Positions 10,165 to 19,525 of a stretch of 64,000 nucleotides of DNA are shown in pieces. The stretch spans positions 4,774,001 through 4,838,000 of the forward strand of contig NZ_AP025281.1 in NCBI RefSeq assembly GCF_024347195.1, written 5' to 3'. This DNA is from Aliamphritea hakodatensis (GTDB lineage Bacteria > Pseudomonadota > Gammaproteobacteria > Pseudomonadales > Balneatricaceae). A model generated the notes under the pieces. It was not told where the DNA came from. It worked only from the letters and a program-made list of their open reading frames with translations, and did no database searches. Each line of letters starts with the position of its first letter. Position 1 is the first letter of the stretch. A program made the position numbers and the translations under genes.

Positions 10165-10239
10165 TGGAGCTCATGGGCGGAATTGAACCGCCGACCTCAC
10201 CCTTACCAAGGGTGTGCTCTACCCCTGAGCTACATGAGC
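10165..10239 (-). tRNA. tRNA-Thr (GGT)
   Basis: A 75-base cloverleaf. Acceptor GCTCATG/CATGAGC with encoded CCA; anticodon loop TTGGTAA gives GGT. Last of the four tRNAs before tuf, equivalent to E. coli thrT. Confidence 0.97.
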
Positions 10240-10249
10240 ACAACATAAG

Positions 10250-10323
10250 TGGAGCGGGTAGCGGGAATCGAACCCGCCTCATCAGCTTGGAAGGCTGATG
10301 TAATACCACTATACCATACCCGC
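10250..10323 (-). tRNA. tRNA-Gly (TCC)
   Basis: A 74-base cloverleaf beginning GCGGGTA and ending in encoded CCA. Anticodon loop CTTCCAA gives TCC. Equivalent to E. coli glyT in the tufB operon. Confidence 0.97.
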
Positions 10324-10346
10324 TTCTTTAGCCTGTATGGCTTAAA

Positions 10347-10430
10347 TGGTGGTGGGAGGTGGATTCGAACCACCGAAGCTTGCGCGTCAGATTTACAGTC
10401 TGATCCCTTTGGCCACTCGGGAACCCCACC
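10347..10430 (-). tRNA. tRNA-Tyr (GTA)
   Basis: An 84-base type II tRNA with a long variable arm. Acceptor GGTGGGG with TCCCACC, encoded CCA, anticodon loop CTGTAAA (GTA). Equivalent to E. coli tyrU. Confidence 0.97.
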
Positions 10431-10455
10431 TTACCATACTTCGCCATTGCCATAA

Positions 10456-10531
<76 letters not shown>

Positions 10532-10552
10532 ATCAGCAGCGAAGTGGCGCAC

Positions 10553-10581
10553 ATATTACTCACGAGACTGGGTGCTTGCAA
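10553..10581 (-). promoter_or_regulatory. Promoter of the tRNA-Thr/Tyr/Gly/Thr-tuf operon
   Basis: On the minus strand TTGCAA and TAATAT are separated by exactly 17 bases. The -10 lies 22 bases upstream of the first tRNA, followed by a G/C-containing discriminator as in stable-RNA promoters. It overlaps the last codons of the upstream coding region at 10556. Confidence 0.6.
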
Positions 10582-11206
10582 CCCCTTTACACAACTTTTT
10601 TTCAATTTTTAACAATAAACCCAGCCGGGCCGCTATCAGCTTGATTTTACTGACGGTTTCTTCTCCCTCATACTGACTGATCCAAACCTCAAAACCGCCG
10701 GTTTTACGCTCCAGTGCTGAGATTTCAGCGTCTATTTCCGGCGCCAGCCTGATCCGCACATCCCTGGCTGCACTGAAGGCTACAAATTGCGCCACCATCT
10801 GCTGATTAAACGTACGTAATGTAAATCCCTCAGCCTGCAGCCGTTCGGTCTGCAATACCGTCAGAGGCAAGCTGACAGCCACTTCATAGCCAAGCACTTC
10901 ATCCTGACGCAGGTCCTTGAGCACCCCCTCAAGCTGATACCCCTGCAAAGCCTCAAACAGCTGAGTGGCTTCCTGATCCGTATACAAACCGCTGATGACC
11001 GCACAGGACAACTCTTCCGCTATCACCGGTTTCTGCAGTGAAGCCTGCTCACTGCGACGCAACAGGTTTTCAGTATCAACTTCAGACAACAGCTGCACAG
11101 CCCCCTTATCCTCTACCCGCCCGGCTGGCACTTCTGCCGTATTCTGGGAATACCAGGCAAACACAATCGCATTAGCTAACAGCAACAAAATAATCGCCCA
11201 GCGCAT
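10556..11206 (-). CDS. Membrane-anchored protein downstream of coaX (SPOR-like, function unknown)
   Basis: 216 residues with an N-terminal membrane anchor (residues 2-18, MRWAIILLLLANAIVFAW) and a soluble remainder. In Pseudomonas and relatives a SPOR-domain protein lies at exactly this place, between coaX and the tRNA-tuf cluster. The segment around residues 125-160 (GFTLRTFNQQMVAQFVAF) could be part of such a fold, but I cannot confirm the domain by eye. The start is 1 base after the coaX stop, so it is the third gene of a birA-coaX operon. The role is inferred only from position. Confidence 0.8.
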   Translation of the reverse strand: MRWAIILLLLANAIVFAWYSQNTAEVPAGRVEDKGAVQLLSEVDTENLLRRSEQASLQKPVIAEELSCAVISGLYTDQEATQLFEALQGYQLEGVLKDLRQDEVLGYEVAVSLPLTVLQTERLQAEGFTLRTFNQQMVAQFVAFSAARDVRIRLAPEIDAEISALERKTGGFEVWISQYEGEETVSKIKLIAARLGLLLKIEKKLCKGVASTQSRE

Positions 11207-11207
11207 G

Positions 11208-11930
11208 TTATCCCAGCACCTCCGCTAATCCGTCCAGCACAAGCTCCGGAACATACTGACACTCACCGTGATACTCACTCATCAGACGGGCAAACAACTC
11301 TCCATCACCGCCGGTAACATATACCGGCACTGACACTTCCCTGGCCAGCTGATGCGCCATCGACCGGAAAACCCAGTTCAAACCCTGCTGCACCGCTGAA
11401 CTGGTATCTGTTCCCGGTGTATATTCAAATGCATCAACCGAACGGTCGACGATTATCTCAGCAGTATTGGATAACAAGTTTCTGGCCATCAGCGGCAACC
11501 CCGGCACGATATAACCACCCAGATGCACACCGGCCTCTGACAGCTTCTCAACAGTAACAGCACTGCCACAATCGACCACCCAGCATGCCCCCTGCTGACG
11601 CTTGTATGCAGCCACCATTGCCAGCCAGCGATCAACCCCCATCCTTGACGGATCTTTATAACTGTTAGTCACTCCCAAAGCACTTGCCCCGGTGACAGCA
11701 AATTCAGCCTCCAGGCCAAGCTGCTCCCTCACCCAGGTCTGGAGCGCACTATTCACAGCACCACCGGCAACCGACGCAACTCTGACTCGCGCAACCCCGG
11801 CCAGCAGCCCGCCACTAAAAACCTGCGGATAATCCGCCACCAGACAGCGGCCGCTTTGTGACTGACCGGTCTGGCTCACCAAACGCCATTTCAGAAAGCT
11901 GTTACCGATATCAATATCCAGTACTGTCAT
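11208..11930 (-). CDS. coaX: Type III pantothenate kinase
   Basis: First step of coenzyme A synthesis: ATP-dependent phosphorylation of pantothenate. 240 residues of the ASKHA fold. An N-terminal DIDIGNSFLKWR phosphate-binding motif, GVDRWLAMVAAY near residue 96, and VVDCGSAVTVE near 118 (second phosphate loop with catalytic Asp) are typical of CoaX. Its ATG overlaps the birA stop (ATGA), showing coupling. Type III kinases need a monovalent cation and escape CoA feedback; this is family knowledge. Confidence 0.95.
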   Translation of the reverse strand: MTVLDIDIGNSFLKWRLVSQTGQSQSGRCLVADYPQVFSGGLLAGVARVRVASVAGGAVNSALQTWVREQLGLEAEFAVTGASALGVTNSYKDPSRMGVDRWLAMVAAYKRQQGACWVVDCGSAVTVEKLSEAGVHLGGYIVPGLPLMARNLLSNTAEIIVDRSVDAFEYTPGTDTSSAVQQGLNWVFRSMAHQLAREVSVPVYVTGGDGELFARLMSEYHGECQYVPELVLDGLAEVLG

Positions 11931-12895
11931 GACGCTCTCAGACTGACTTCGCCACCATGAAATGCTTCCGTTCCGCTGCCGGTTTCAAGCAATAGCGCAC
12001 CGGTTTCATTCACACCGCGGCACACCCCCTGAATACTGTGCTGCGCTGTCTGCAATACAACCGACTGATCCTGAAAACCGTTAGCCGCCTGCCACTCATC
12101 CCGCAGACAGCCAAACCCTCCCTGAACAAACTCTTCCAGGGTAGGGATCAGGGCATTCATCATTGCACTTAACACCCGCGTTCTCGAAGGCGCACCGCCC
12201 ATAATTTCCGCCATATCCACCCAGGGCTGATCAACGCTGCTCATCTCCTGCCGTGGCATATTCACGTTCAGCCCGACACCGATCACAACGTTACAGTCAC
12301 CGGATGCATCCCCCACCATTTCCAGCAGCACACCGGCCAGTTTACGGTTGCGCCATAACAAATCGTTCGGCCATTTTACCGAGACATCATCCACACCCAT
12401 CTGACGCAGGCCACGCAACAGCGCAACGCCCACAACCAGGCTCAGCCCTTCCAGTGCCGCCACACCACTGCTGAATTGCCAGGTCAGGGAAAAGTACAGA
12501 TTAGCCGCAAACGGACTGACCCACTGACGACCCCGACGGCCACGCCCGGCGGTTTGCTGTTCCGCTACATATAACCGGCAACCGGCAGGAAGATCCGCAA
12601 AGCCTGCCAGCGCTGCCGCATTCGTAGAAGGGATACTGTATTCAACAGGTTGCAATTCCACCTTACCCGCAATCCCCGCATCAAATCCGGCCACCAACTG
12701 CTCAGCATCGAGCAGGTCTATTCCGCCGGGCACCCGGTAACCACGCCCTTTAACGCTGTAGACTTCCAGACCGAGCCCCTGCACCAGTTGCATCTGTTTC
12801 CATACAGCACTGCGACTGACCCCCAGTGCATTACCCAAATCCTGGCCGGAATGAAATTTACCGTCAGCCAGCAAAGCCAGAATTGCCGATAGCAT
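11927..12895 (-). CDS. birA: Biotin-[acetyl-CoA-carboxylase] ligase / biotin repressor
   Basis: Attaches biotin to carboxylase carrier protein and, with its DNA-binding domain, can repress biotin genes. 322 residues. A winged-helix domain covers about residues 1-62 (ALGVSRSAVWKQMQ). The catalytic domain has the biotinyl-AMP loop GRGRRGRQW near residue 118 and KWPNDLLW near 180, followed by the C-terminal SH3-like cap. The presence of the HTH domain makes it a bifunctional BirA. It heads the birA-coaX operon. Confidence 0.95.
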   Translation of the reverse strand: MLSAILALLADGKFHSGQDLGNALGVSRSAVWKQMQLVQGLGLEVYSVKGRGYRVPGGIDLLDAEQLVAGFDAGIAGKVELQPVEYSIPSTNAAALAGFADLPAGCRLYVAEQQTAGRGRRGRQWVSPFAANLYFSLTWQFSSGVAALEGLSLVVGVALLRGLRQMGVDDVSVKWPNDLLWRNRKLAGVLLEMVGDASGDCNVVIGVGLNVNMPRQEMSSVDQPWVDMAEIMGGAPSRTRVLSAMMNALIPTLEEFVQGGFGCLRDEWQAANGFQDQSVVLQTAQHSIQGVCRGVNETGALLLETGSGTEAFHGGEVSLRAS

Positions 12896-12897
12896 GG

Positions 12898-13413
12898 TTA
12901 TGCCGCTCCGCTGATACGCTGCAATACAATAAAACTGTATGCATAAGGGTTAGTCTCATCAGGCTGATAGGTTTCACGGCCTGATTCAGCCCACTCTCCC
13001 GGATGAAACTCAGGAAAAAAAGCATCACCGTCTACACTGGCATGCACCTGCGTCAGGTACAGCGTATCGGCATCTGCCAGGGCCTGATTATAAATTTCGG
13101 CACCGCCAATGATCATCGCCTCATCACGCCCGTCAACCAGACAGATACTTTCCGCCAGCGCCCGCGCGTCTGCCAGACTGTGTACAACTTTAATGCCGTC
13201 ATGCTGATATGACGCATCCCGGGTAATCACAATATTAGCTCTGCCGGGCAAAGGCCGGCCGATAGACTCAAATGTTTTACGGCCCATGATAATCGGCTTA
13301 CCCATCGTCACCTGCTTGAAGTAACGCAGATCTTCCGGCAAATGCCACGGCAGATTATTGTTGATACCAATGACGCGGTTTTCGGCCTGAGCCACAATAA
13401 TAGCGAGTTTCAT
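12898..13413 (-). CDS. folA: Dihydrofolate reductase
   Basis: NADPH-dependent reduction of dihydrofolate to tetrahydrofolate; target of trimethoprim. 171 residues from the ATG at 13411-13413, chosen because AGGAT lies upstream and the protein then begins MKLAIIVAQAENRVIG as in the family; an open extension of 45 codons upstream is not homologous. Active-site segment LPWHLPEDLRYFK contains the catalytic Asp. GRKTFESIGRPLPGR (NADPH binding) follows. It lies 173 bases after thyA and 2 bases from birA. Confidence 0.96.
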   Translation of the reverse strand: MKLAIIVAQAENRVIGINNNLPWHLPEDLRYFKQVTMGKPIIMGRKTFESIGRPLPGRANIVITRDASYQHDGIKVVHSLADARALAESICLVDGRDEAMIIGGAEIYNQALADADTLYLTQVHASVDGDAFFPEFHPGEWAESGRETYQPDETNPYAYSFIVLQRISGAA

Positions 13414-13586
13414 GAATATCCTGTCAGATAAGAGCAGCCAGCCAGACGGGCCGGCCTGCCATAAATATGCGCCTAATAATAAGGCATGTTGCCAAAGCGC
13501 TTCAAAACAAAAAAGCAGCGACAGAATAATCTGCAGCTGCCCGTACACAACAACCTTTACTTATCCACAGTCAGCACAGACTGTAA

Positions 13587-14420
13587 TCAGACAGCAATCG
13601 GCGCACCGATATGCGCATCCGCTTCATACCCGACTATTTCAAAGTCATCAAACTCATAGTCAAAAATCGAAGCCGGGCGACGCTTGATACGCAGCTGCGG
13701 TAAAACCTTGGGAGTACGCTGAAGCTGGGTCTCGACCTGATCGAAGTGATTGGCATAAATATGCGCATCCCCCAGACTCAGCACGATATCCCCCACTTCA
13801 AGATCGCACTGCTGTGCCAGCATATGCGTCAGCAACGCCAGGGAAGCCGTATTGTAAGGATGCCCCAGAAACAGATCGTTACTGCGGATATACAGCGACG
13901 CACTCAGTTTATTGTCCGCCACATAGAACTGATACAGCGCATGGCAGGGAGGCAAAGCCATCAGACCATCTGCTGCATTTTCCTGCGGGCTTTTAGACTC
14001 ATCCGGCAACAGAGCAACATTCCAGCCGTTAATAATATGACGGCGAGAATTCGGATTATTCTTTAAACCGTCCACCAGCGCCTGCACCTGATCATAAAAC
14101 TGCCCGTCAGCGCCCTGCCAGTTACGCCACTGCGCACCGTAAACAGGGCCCAGCTCGCCATTTTCCAGCGCCCACTCATCCCAGATACTGACACCGTTTT
14201 CTTTCAGATAACGGATATTAGTATCGCCCCGCAGGAACCAGAGCAGCTCAACAGCAATGGACTTAAAGTGCAGCTTTTTAGTGGTCAGCAGAGGAAAGCC
14301 TTCCCCGAGGTCATAGCGAATTTGCCGGCCAAATACAGAACGCGTCCCCGTACCGGTACGGTCCCCTTTATCAGTACCCGTGTTCATTACATCTGTTAAT
14401 AAATCCAGATAAGCCTGCAT
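13587..14420 (-). CDS. thyA: Thymidylate synthase
   Basis: Converts dUMP to dTMP using methylene-tetrahydrofolate, giving dihydrofolate that FolA recycles. 277 residues. The nucleophile is Cys159 in MALPPCHALYQF. The substrate-binding pattern SLYIRSNDLFLGHPYN is intact. Relative to E. coli (264 residues) there is a short insertion before the active site (near DESKSPQENAADG). Order thyA-folA is conserved. 34 bases separate it from lgt upstream. Confidence 0.97.
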   Translation of the reverse strand: MQAYLDLLTDVMNTGTDKGDRTGTGTRSVFGRQIRYDLGEGFPLLTTKKLHFKSIAVELLWFLRGDTNIRYLKENGVSIWDEWALENGELGPVYGAQWRNWQGADGQFYDQVQALVDGLKNNPNSRRHIINGWNVALLPDESKSPQENAADGLMALPPCHALYQFYVADNKLSASLYIRSNDLFLGHPYNTASLALLTHMLAQQCDLEVGDIVLSLGDAHIYANHFDQVETQLQRTPKVLPQLRIKRRPASIFDYEFDDFEIVGYEADAHIGAPIAV

Positions 14421-14453
14421 ACTATCGGTCTCCGGTATTCTGAAGATAATGCC

Positions 14454-15251
14454 TCACACCCGGGCATCACCTGCGACACGCTTGTGTGCCATCAATAAAA
14501 AAATCGAACCGACAACAATCATCGGTAAGGATAACAACTGCCCCATGGTCAGCCAGTCCAGCGCGACAAAACCAATATGCCCGTCCGGCTCACGGAACAG
14601 CTCCACAAAGGAACGGAACAGACCATACATCAGCAAAAACAGACCGGATGCGGCCATCGGCGGCCGGGGCTTCCGGGTATAAAACCAGAGCACCGCAAAC
14701 ATCACCACGCCTTCCAGCACCATTTCATACAACTGTGAAGGATGGCGCCCCAACTGATCACCGGCACGGGGGAAGATCACCCCCCAGGTCTGATCGGTTG
14801 CCCGGCCCCACAGCTCTCCACCGATAAAGTTTCCCAAACGGCCCGCCCCCAGACCTATCGGAATCAGTGGCGCGACAAAGTCAGCAATCTCAAAGAAGCC
14901 CTTCTTATACTTCCAGGCAAACACTGCAATCGCAGTAATCACCCCCAGCAGGCCACCATGGAAAGACATACCACCTTCCCAGATCGCAAACAGCCATAAC
15001 GGATCATTCAGAAACTGCGGGAAGTTATAGAACAACACATAACCAAACCGACCACCCAGCACGACCCCCATCGCCCCCCAGAAGATCAGATCTGAAACTT
15101 GCTGGGCATTCCAGCCGGAACCCGGCTGAGCAGCACGGTAATTACCCAGATACCACGCAGACGCAAAACCTATCAGATACATCAGGCCATACCAGTGAAT
15201 CTGTAACATACCCAGATCAACCGCAATCGGATTGATATCATGAACCCACAT
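14454..15251 (-). CDS. lgt: Prolipoprotein diacylglyceryl transferase
   Basis: Inner-membrane enzyme that moves diacylglycerol from phosphatidylglycerol to the lipobox cysteine of prolipoproteins. 265 residues with about seven hydrophobic helices. Signature motifs: HWYGLMYLIGF near residue 19, SFHGGLLG near 100, and GRLGNFIGGELWGR near 137 containing the Arg and Asn needed for catalysis. It lies upstream of thyA, as in Pseudomonas and E. coli. Confidence 0.97.
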   Translation of the reverse strand: MWVHDINPIAVDLGMLQIHWYGLMYLIGFASAWYLGNYRAAQPGSGWNAQQVSDLIFWGAMGVVLGGRFGYVLFYNFPQFLNDPLWLFAIWEGGMSFHGGLLGVITAIAVFAWKYKKGFFEIADFVAPLIPIGLGAGRLGNFIGGELWGRATDQTWGVIFPRAGDQLGRHPSQLYEMVLEGVVMFAVLWFYTRKPRPPMAASGLFLLMYGLFRSFVELFREPDGHIGFVALDWLTMGQLLSLPMIVVGSIFLLMAHKRVAGDARV

Positions 15252-15420
15252 AGAAATCCTTTAATTTAAATTCAGTAATCGCCAGATGAAGACAGGCCAG
15301 ACAAGCATCCGTTCAATGGATGCTCATATTAATATCAGACGCAGGGATTATACAGAGGCTAATAAGATTATGCCTGCAGGAGTGATTCAGCCAGCGCCCA
15401 TATCACTCCTACCGGAAAAC

Positions 15421-16215
15421 TCAGATATTCGAAAGGATAAACTTACCGGCAACCAGCAACAGAAAGACTGAAAACGCACGGCGCAGCATGGTTGGTGACA
15501 TAGAATGTGCCAGCCTGGCCCCAAGCTTGGCAAACCCGTAACTGGTCAGACTGATCCCCAGCAGGGCAGGCAGATAAATATACCCCAGGTTCCACTCATC
15601 CAGGCTTGTGTTGCCCTGCCCCATTAAAGCATTGGTGACCGCACCGGCCACCGCGATAGGAAAGCCACAGGCAGCTGAGGTTGCCACCGCTTCCTGCATA
15701 TTCACCTGTTTCCAGTTAAGGTATGGCACGGTCAGTGTTCCTCCGCCGATACCAAAAATAGCCGAGACCCAGCCAATAAATCCGCCGGACACCACCAGCC
15801 CGGGCCGGGAAGGCTTACCACCGCCTTTTGGCACAACATCCAGGCCCATCATTACGGCAACATACAGAGCAAACACCCCGATCGCTAACTGGATAACCTG
15901 ACCTTCAAGCTCGATCGCGGTAACTACCCCCAGCGCCGAACCAAAGGCAACCCCCAGGCCAATAAAACGAAATAAACGCCAGCGCACCGCGCCTCGCTTA
16001 TGGTGCGCAGAAATTGAACTGATAGAGGTAATTACAATGGTCGCCAGCGATGTTGCTACCGCAACATGCGTGAGCACTTCCGGTGCCATCCCCTGCAGCT
16101 GAAATGTCACCACCAGCACCGGTACGATCACCAGCCCGCCACCGACACCAAACAAGCCCGCCAGTATACCGGCGAACGCCCCCAGCACCAGGTATCCCAA
16201 GAACAGTAGTAACAT
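15421..16215 (-). CDS. TauE/SafE-family membrane permease
   Basis: Predicted anion exporter/permease of the TauE/SafE family (sulfite, sulfonate or sulfoacetate in characterised members). 264 residues from the ATG at 16213-16215; the open frame runs further upstream but the extra part is not membrane-like and would overlap the divergent NRDE gene. Two homologous halves each start with a glycine-rich helix (AGILAGLFGVGGGLVIVP and GWVSAIFGIGGGTLTVP). About eight helices. Its substrate is not readable from the sequence. Confidence 0.9.
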   Translation of the reverse strand: MLLLFLGYLVLGAFAGILAGLFGVGGGLVIVPVLVVTFQLQGMAPEVLTHVAVATSLATIVITSISSISAHHKRGAVRWRLFRFIGLGVAFGSALGVVTAIELEGQVIQLAIGVFALYVAVMMGLDVVPKGGGKPSRPGLVVSGGFIGWVSAIFGIGGGTLTVPYLNWKQVNMQEAVATSAACGFPIAVAGAVTNALMGQGNTSLDEWNLGYIYLPALLGISLTSYGFAKLGARLAHSMSPTMLRRAFSVFLLLVAGKFILSNI

Positions 16216-16262
16216 CACTTTTTTCCCGATAAGGTTGACTGAACCCTGCAGAGAGATACCAA

Positions 16263-17090
16263 ATGTGCCTGATTGTTTTCGCCTACCGGCAACACCCGAC
16301 ATACAACCTGATACTGGTTGCCAATCGTGACGAGCAATACGCAAGACCCACACAGTCACTTCATCTCTGGGGTTCTCCGGCTGGCATCATTGCCGGCCGG
16401 GACTCACTGCATAGCGGCACCTGGCTGGGTATTGCCAGAAACGGCCATTTCAGCGCCATTACAAACCACCGCAATGGTTTACACACCGCATCTTCGAACC
16501 CGTCCCGTGGCTTACTTACGACAGGATTTCTGAGCTCTTCCGTAAGCGCGCACCGTTATGCCTCAGATGTGATTCAAACAACCGTTCCATACGATGGTTT
16601 TAACCTTATGGTAGCGGATTCGTCCGGTCTATTCTATGCCTCAAACGTGACGAACAAATGCCAGCAACTCTCCCCCGGAATTTTTGGCATCAGTAATGCT
16701 CAGTTGGATACAGACTGGCCTAAAACCCGCCACCAGAAACAGCGTCTGGCTGAGATCGTTCAGACGCCCGCCCCCGACCCGCAGACACTGATCCGGATGA
16801 TGGCCGATCCGCAACGCTACCCTGACAAACGGCTACCCGACACCCACGTGGGAATAGAAATCGAAAGAGCACTGTCCAGCAGCTTTATAAAACTTGAGCA
16901 TTACGGCACCCGGGCCACCACAGTCATCCTGCAGGACTATCAGGGCAGAACCCGTATTATCGAACAGAATTACGATGCCACAGGCGCAATTGAGCAGATT
17001 GAGTTTGAATTGGTGATTCCGCCTTTCGGCAGTTTGAAAAATACAGCAGAACCGGTAACAGACAGCACCGGAAAAGCTCCGATACCCTGA
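16263..17090 (+). CDS. NRDE (TANGO2-like) family protein
   Basis: 275 residues of the NRDE family, relatives of eukaryotic TANGO2. The family signature is at the N terminus: MCLIVFAYRQHP followed by ANRDEQYARPTQ and later GTWLGIARNGHFSAITN. The N-terminal Cys2 recalls Ntn hydrolases. No biochemical function is firmly established in bacteria; TANGO2 relatives are linked to haem/lipid handling. Divergent from the TauE-like gene (47-base gap) and convergent with ptsP. Confidence 0.88.
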   Translation: MCLIVFAYRQHPTYNLILVANRDEQYARPTQSLHLWGSPAGIIAGRDSLHSGTWLGIARNGHFSAITNHRNGLHTASSNPSRGLLTTGFLSSSVSAHRYASDVIQTTVPYDGFNLMVADSSGLFYASNVTNKCQQLSPGIFGISNAQLDTDWPKTRHQKQRLAEIVQTPAPDPQTLIRMMADPQRYPDKRLPDTHVGIEIERALSSSFIKLEHYGTRATTVILQDYQGRTRIIEQNYDATGAIEQIEFELVIPPFGSLKNTAEPVTDSTGKAPIP

Positions 17091-17103
17091 GAACAGGGTA
17101 TCG
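17080..17103. terminator. Hairpin between convergent NRDE gene and ptsP
   Basis: A perfect 10-bp inverted repeat (CGATACCCTG / CAGGGTATCG, loop AGAA) overlaps the stop codon of the NRDE gene and lies 11 bases past the ptsP stop. It lacks a T-run on either side, so termination is plausible but not certain. Confidence 0.45.
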
Positions 17104-17113
17104 AAGATACATA

Positions 17114-19396
17114 TCAGTCGGGAATCGTCGGCCGGGTAAACTGCCCCAGCCCCCACTTTTTCAGAGTATCGCGAATCAGCAGGTGAATTTTATCGGCATC
17201 ATCCATCGACAGAATGGTGGATAACAAGCCGCTGGCCTGCTCGATCGTCACATGCCGGATGGTATATTTTACCCGTGGGAGATTCGTCGCATTCATCGAC
17301 AGCACATCGTACCCCATGGCCATCAGCAGCACGGCTCCGCCAGGGTCAGCAGCCATTTCACCACAAATACTGACCGCTACGTCTTCTTTGTGCGCTTCCT
17401 GAACGATAAACTGTAACGCCCGCAATACCGCCGGGTGATAAGACATATACAGGTTAGCCACCCGTGGGTTATTCCGGTCGACCGCCAACAGGTACTGGGT
17501 TAAATCATTAGACCCCACTGAAATAAAATCTACCCGCCGGGCAAAACGCCGCACCTGATACACCGCTGCAGGCACCTCGACCATCACGCCAATCTGTGGT
17601 TGAGCCACCGTAACCCCTTCTTCACGCAGCTCGTTAACGGCCTGGCTGATCAGGGACTTCGCCTCATCCACCTCATGAACACTGGTTACCATCGGCAACA
17701 TAATACGCAGGTTATCCAGCCCCTCAGCAGCCCTCAGCATAGCCCGGATCTGTACCAGAAAAATTTCCGGATGATCCAGCGTAATACGGATCCCCCGCCA
17801 ACCCAGAAACGGGTTCTCTTCTTCTATCGGGAAGTACGGCAGGGGCTTATCCCCACCTACATCCAGTGTCCGCATTGTCACCGGCCGGGGCGCAAAGGCC
17901 TCCAGCTGACGCCGGTAAGTCTCGGTCTGATCCTGCTCACTGGGGAAAAAGTCACGGATCATGAACGGAATTTCTGTCCGGTACAGGCCGATACCTTCTG
18001 CCCCCCGGTCAAGGGAGCGGGCAACATCCGTCACCAGACCGGTATTCACCCACAAGGGCATCCGGTAACCGTCTTTGGTTTCTGCCGGTAACTCCTTGAG
18101 GCCTTCCAGATCCGCATTAACCTGACGTTCTTCGTCAATAATGTCCTGGTAGCACTTCAACAGATCATCCGACGGATTAACAAATACCCGCCCGGAGAAG
18201 CCATCCAGAATGATCTGCATACCTTCAATACGGGTATAAGGCAGATCCACCGCCCCCATCACTGTCGGAATGCCCATTGAGCGGGCCAGAATGGCCGCAT
18301 GGGAATTACCGGAACCGTTTACCGACAATAAGCCCACCAGCTTATCAGTCGGCACTTCTCCCAACATGGCAGGTGTCAGCTCATCGGCGACCAGAATAGC
18401 GTTTTCCGGAAAATCAATTTCCGCCAGAGAGGGAGCGGAAGACTGCAACCAGGTCAGAATCCGGCGACCAAGATCCCGGATATCACTGGCCCGTTCACGC
18501 AGGTAAGGATCTTCCATCAAAGAAAACTGACGGACATGCTCCTCAACCACTTTACGTAATGCACCCTGCGCCCAGTTACCGTTTTCAATCTGCGTAACCA
18601 CTTCGCCAGCCAGCGCATTGTCATCGAGCATCCGCAGGTAGACATCAAACAGCTCCCGCTCCTCTGAACGCAACCGTTTGGATAAGCTGCGGGCAACCTT
18701 CTTGATATCTTTGCGGACTGACGCCAGCGCCCCCTGGAACTTTTCTTTTTCCAGCTCAATATCTTTGGCCTGCCGGTCCGGCACACCGCTCAGGTCCGCC
18801 AGCGGTGTCATCACAACAGCCTGACCAATGGCCACACCTACACAGCCGGACACACCTTCAAACTTACGGTCAGTTTTGCCTTTATTCTTTACGTCATTCA
18901 GCTTACCGATGGAGCCGGTCGCTTCGGCATGAGCAATCACACCGGCCAGCTGAGCGGACATAGTCACCATGAAAGCTTCTTCAGTCTCATCAAAGCGACG
19001 GATAGCTTCCTGCTGAACCACTAATACCCCCAGCAGCTCACGGTGATGGATAATCGGCACCCCCAGAAAGGCGTGAAACTTCTCTTCACCGGTTTCCTGA
19101 ATATAGCTGTAAGCCCGGTGTTTGGACGCATCTTCGAGGTTAATGGGTTCAGCCCGCTCACCGACTAACCCGACAATGCCCTCAGAACGGGAAAGACTGG
19201 CCTGCCCCACAGACTTCTTATTGAGCCCCTGGGTCGCCTTCAGAATGAAACGCTGAGTGGCCGGATCAAGCAGATAGATAGAGCAAACATCAGTACGCAC
19301 TGCACGCTGTACGCGTCGAACGATAACCCGTAAAACAGACTCAAGATCCGGTGCCGAGTTAACTTCTTGTACTATTTTCCGCAGTGCTTCTAGCAT
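17114..19396 (-). CDS. ptsP: PEP-protein phosphotransferase of the nitrogen PTS (EI-Ntr)
   Basis: First enzyme of the nitrogen-related phosphotransferase relay; passes phosphate from PEP to NPr. 760 residues from the ATG at 19394-19396 (GGGAG upstream); an ATG 11 codons earlier lacks a good site. The N-terminal GAF domain (about 1-150) distinguishes it from sugar-PTS EI. The phospho-His lies in GSGNSHAAILARSMG. The C-terminal PEP-binding barrel contains RTEIPFMIRDFFP and ICGEMAADP. The NPr and EIIA-Ntr genes are not nearby. Located next to rppH as in other gammaproteobacteria. Confidence 0.96.
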   Translation of the reverse strand: MLEALRKIVQEVNSAPDLESVLRVIVRRVQRAVRTDVCSIYLLDPATQRFILKATQGLNKKSVGQASLSRSEGIVGLVGERAEPINLEDASKHRAYSYIQETGEEKFHAFLGVPIIHHRELLGVLVVQQEAIRRFDETEEAFMVTMSAQLAGVIAHAEATGSIGKLNDVKNKGKTDRKFEGVSGCVGVAIGQAVVMTPLADLSGVPDRQAKDIELEKEKFQGALASVRKDIKKVARSLSKRLRSEERELFDVYLRMLDDNALAGEVVTQIENGNWAQGALRKVVEEHVRQFSLMEDPYLRERASDIRDLGRRILTWLQSSAPSLAEIDFPENAILVADELTPAMLGEVPTDKLVGLLSVNGSGNSHAAILARSMGIPTVMGAVDLPYTRIEGMQIILDGFSGRVFVNPSDDLLKCYQDIIDEERQVNADLEGLKELPAETKDGYRMPLWVNTGLVTDVARSLDRGAEGIGLYRTEIPFMIRDFFPSEQDQTETYRRQLEAFAPRPVTMRTLDVGGDKPLPYFPIEEENPFLGWRGIRITLDHPEIFLVQIRAMLRAAEGLDNLRIMLPMVTSVHEVDEAKSLISQAVNELREEGVTVAQPQIGVMVEVPAAVYQVRRFARRVDFISVGSNDLTQYLLAVDRNNPRVANLYMSYHPAVLRALQFIVQEAHKEDVAVSICGEMAADPGGAVLLMAMGYDVLSMNATNLPRVKYTIRHVTIEQASGLLSTILSMDDADKIHLLIRDTLKKWGLGQFTRPTIPD

Positions 19397-19525
19397 GCTT
19401 TCGCTCTCCCAGGCGTTGTTATTATTCAATACCGCTCAGGCCGGACATTATCAGAGACCGGCCCGGCCAGCATGACACCGGACGACCGGCACCACACCCT
19501 TTCATGTATATCCTCTGCTGATAAG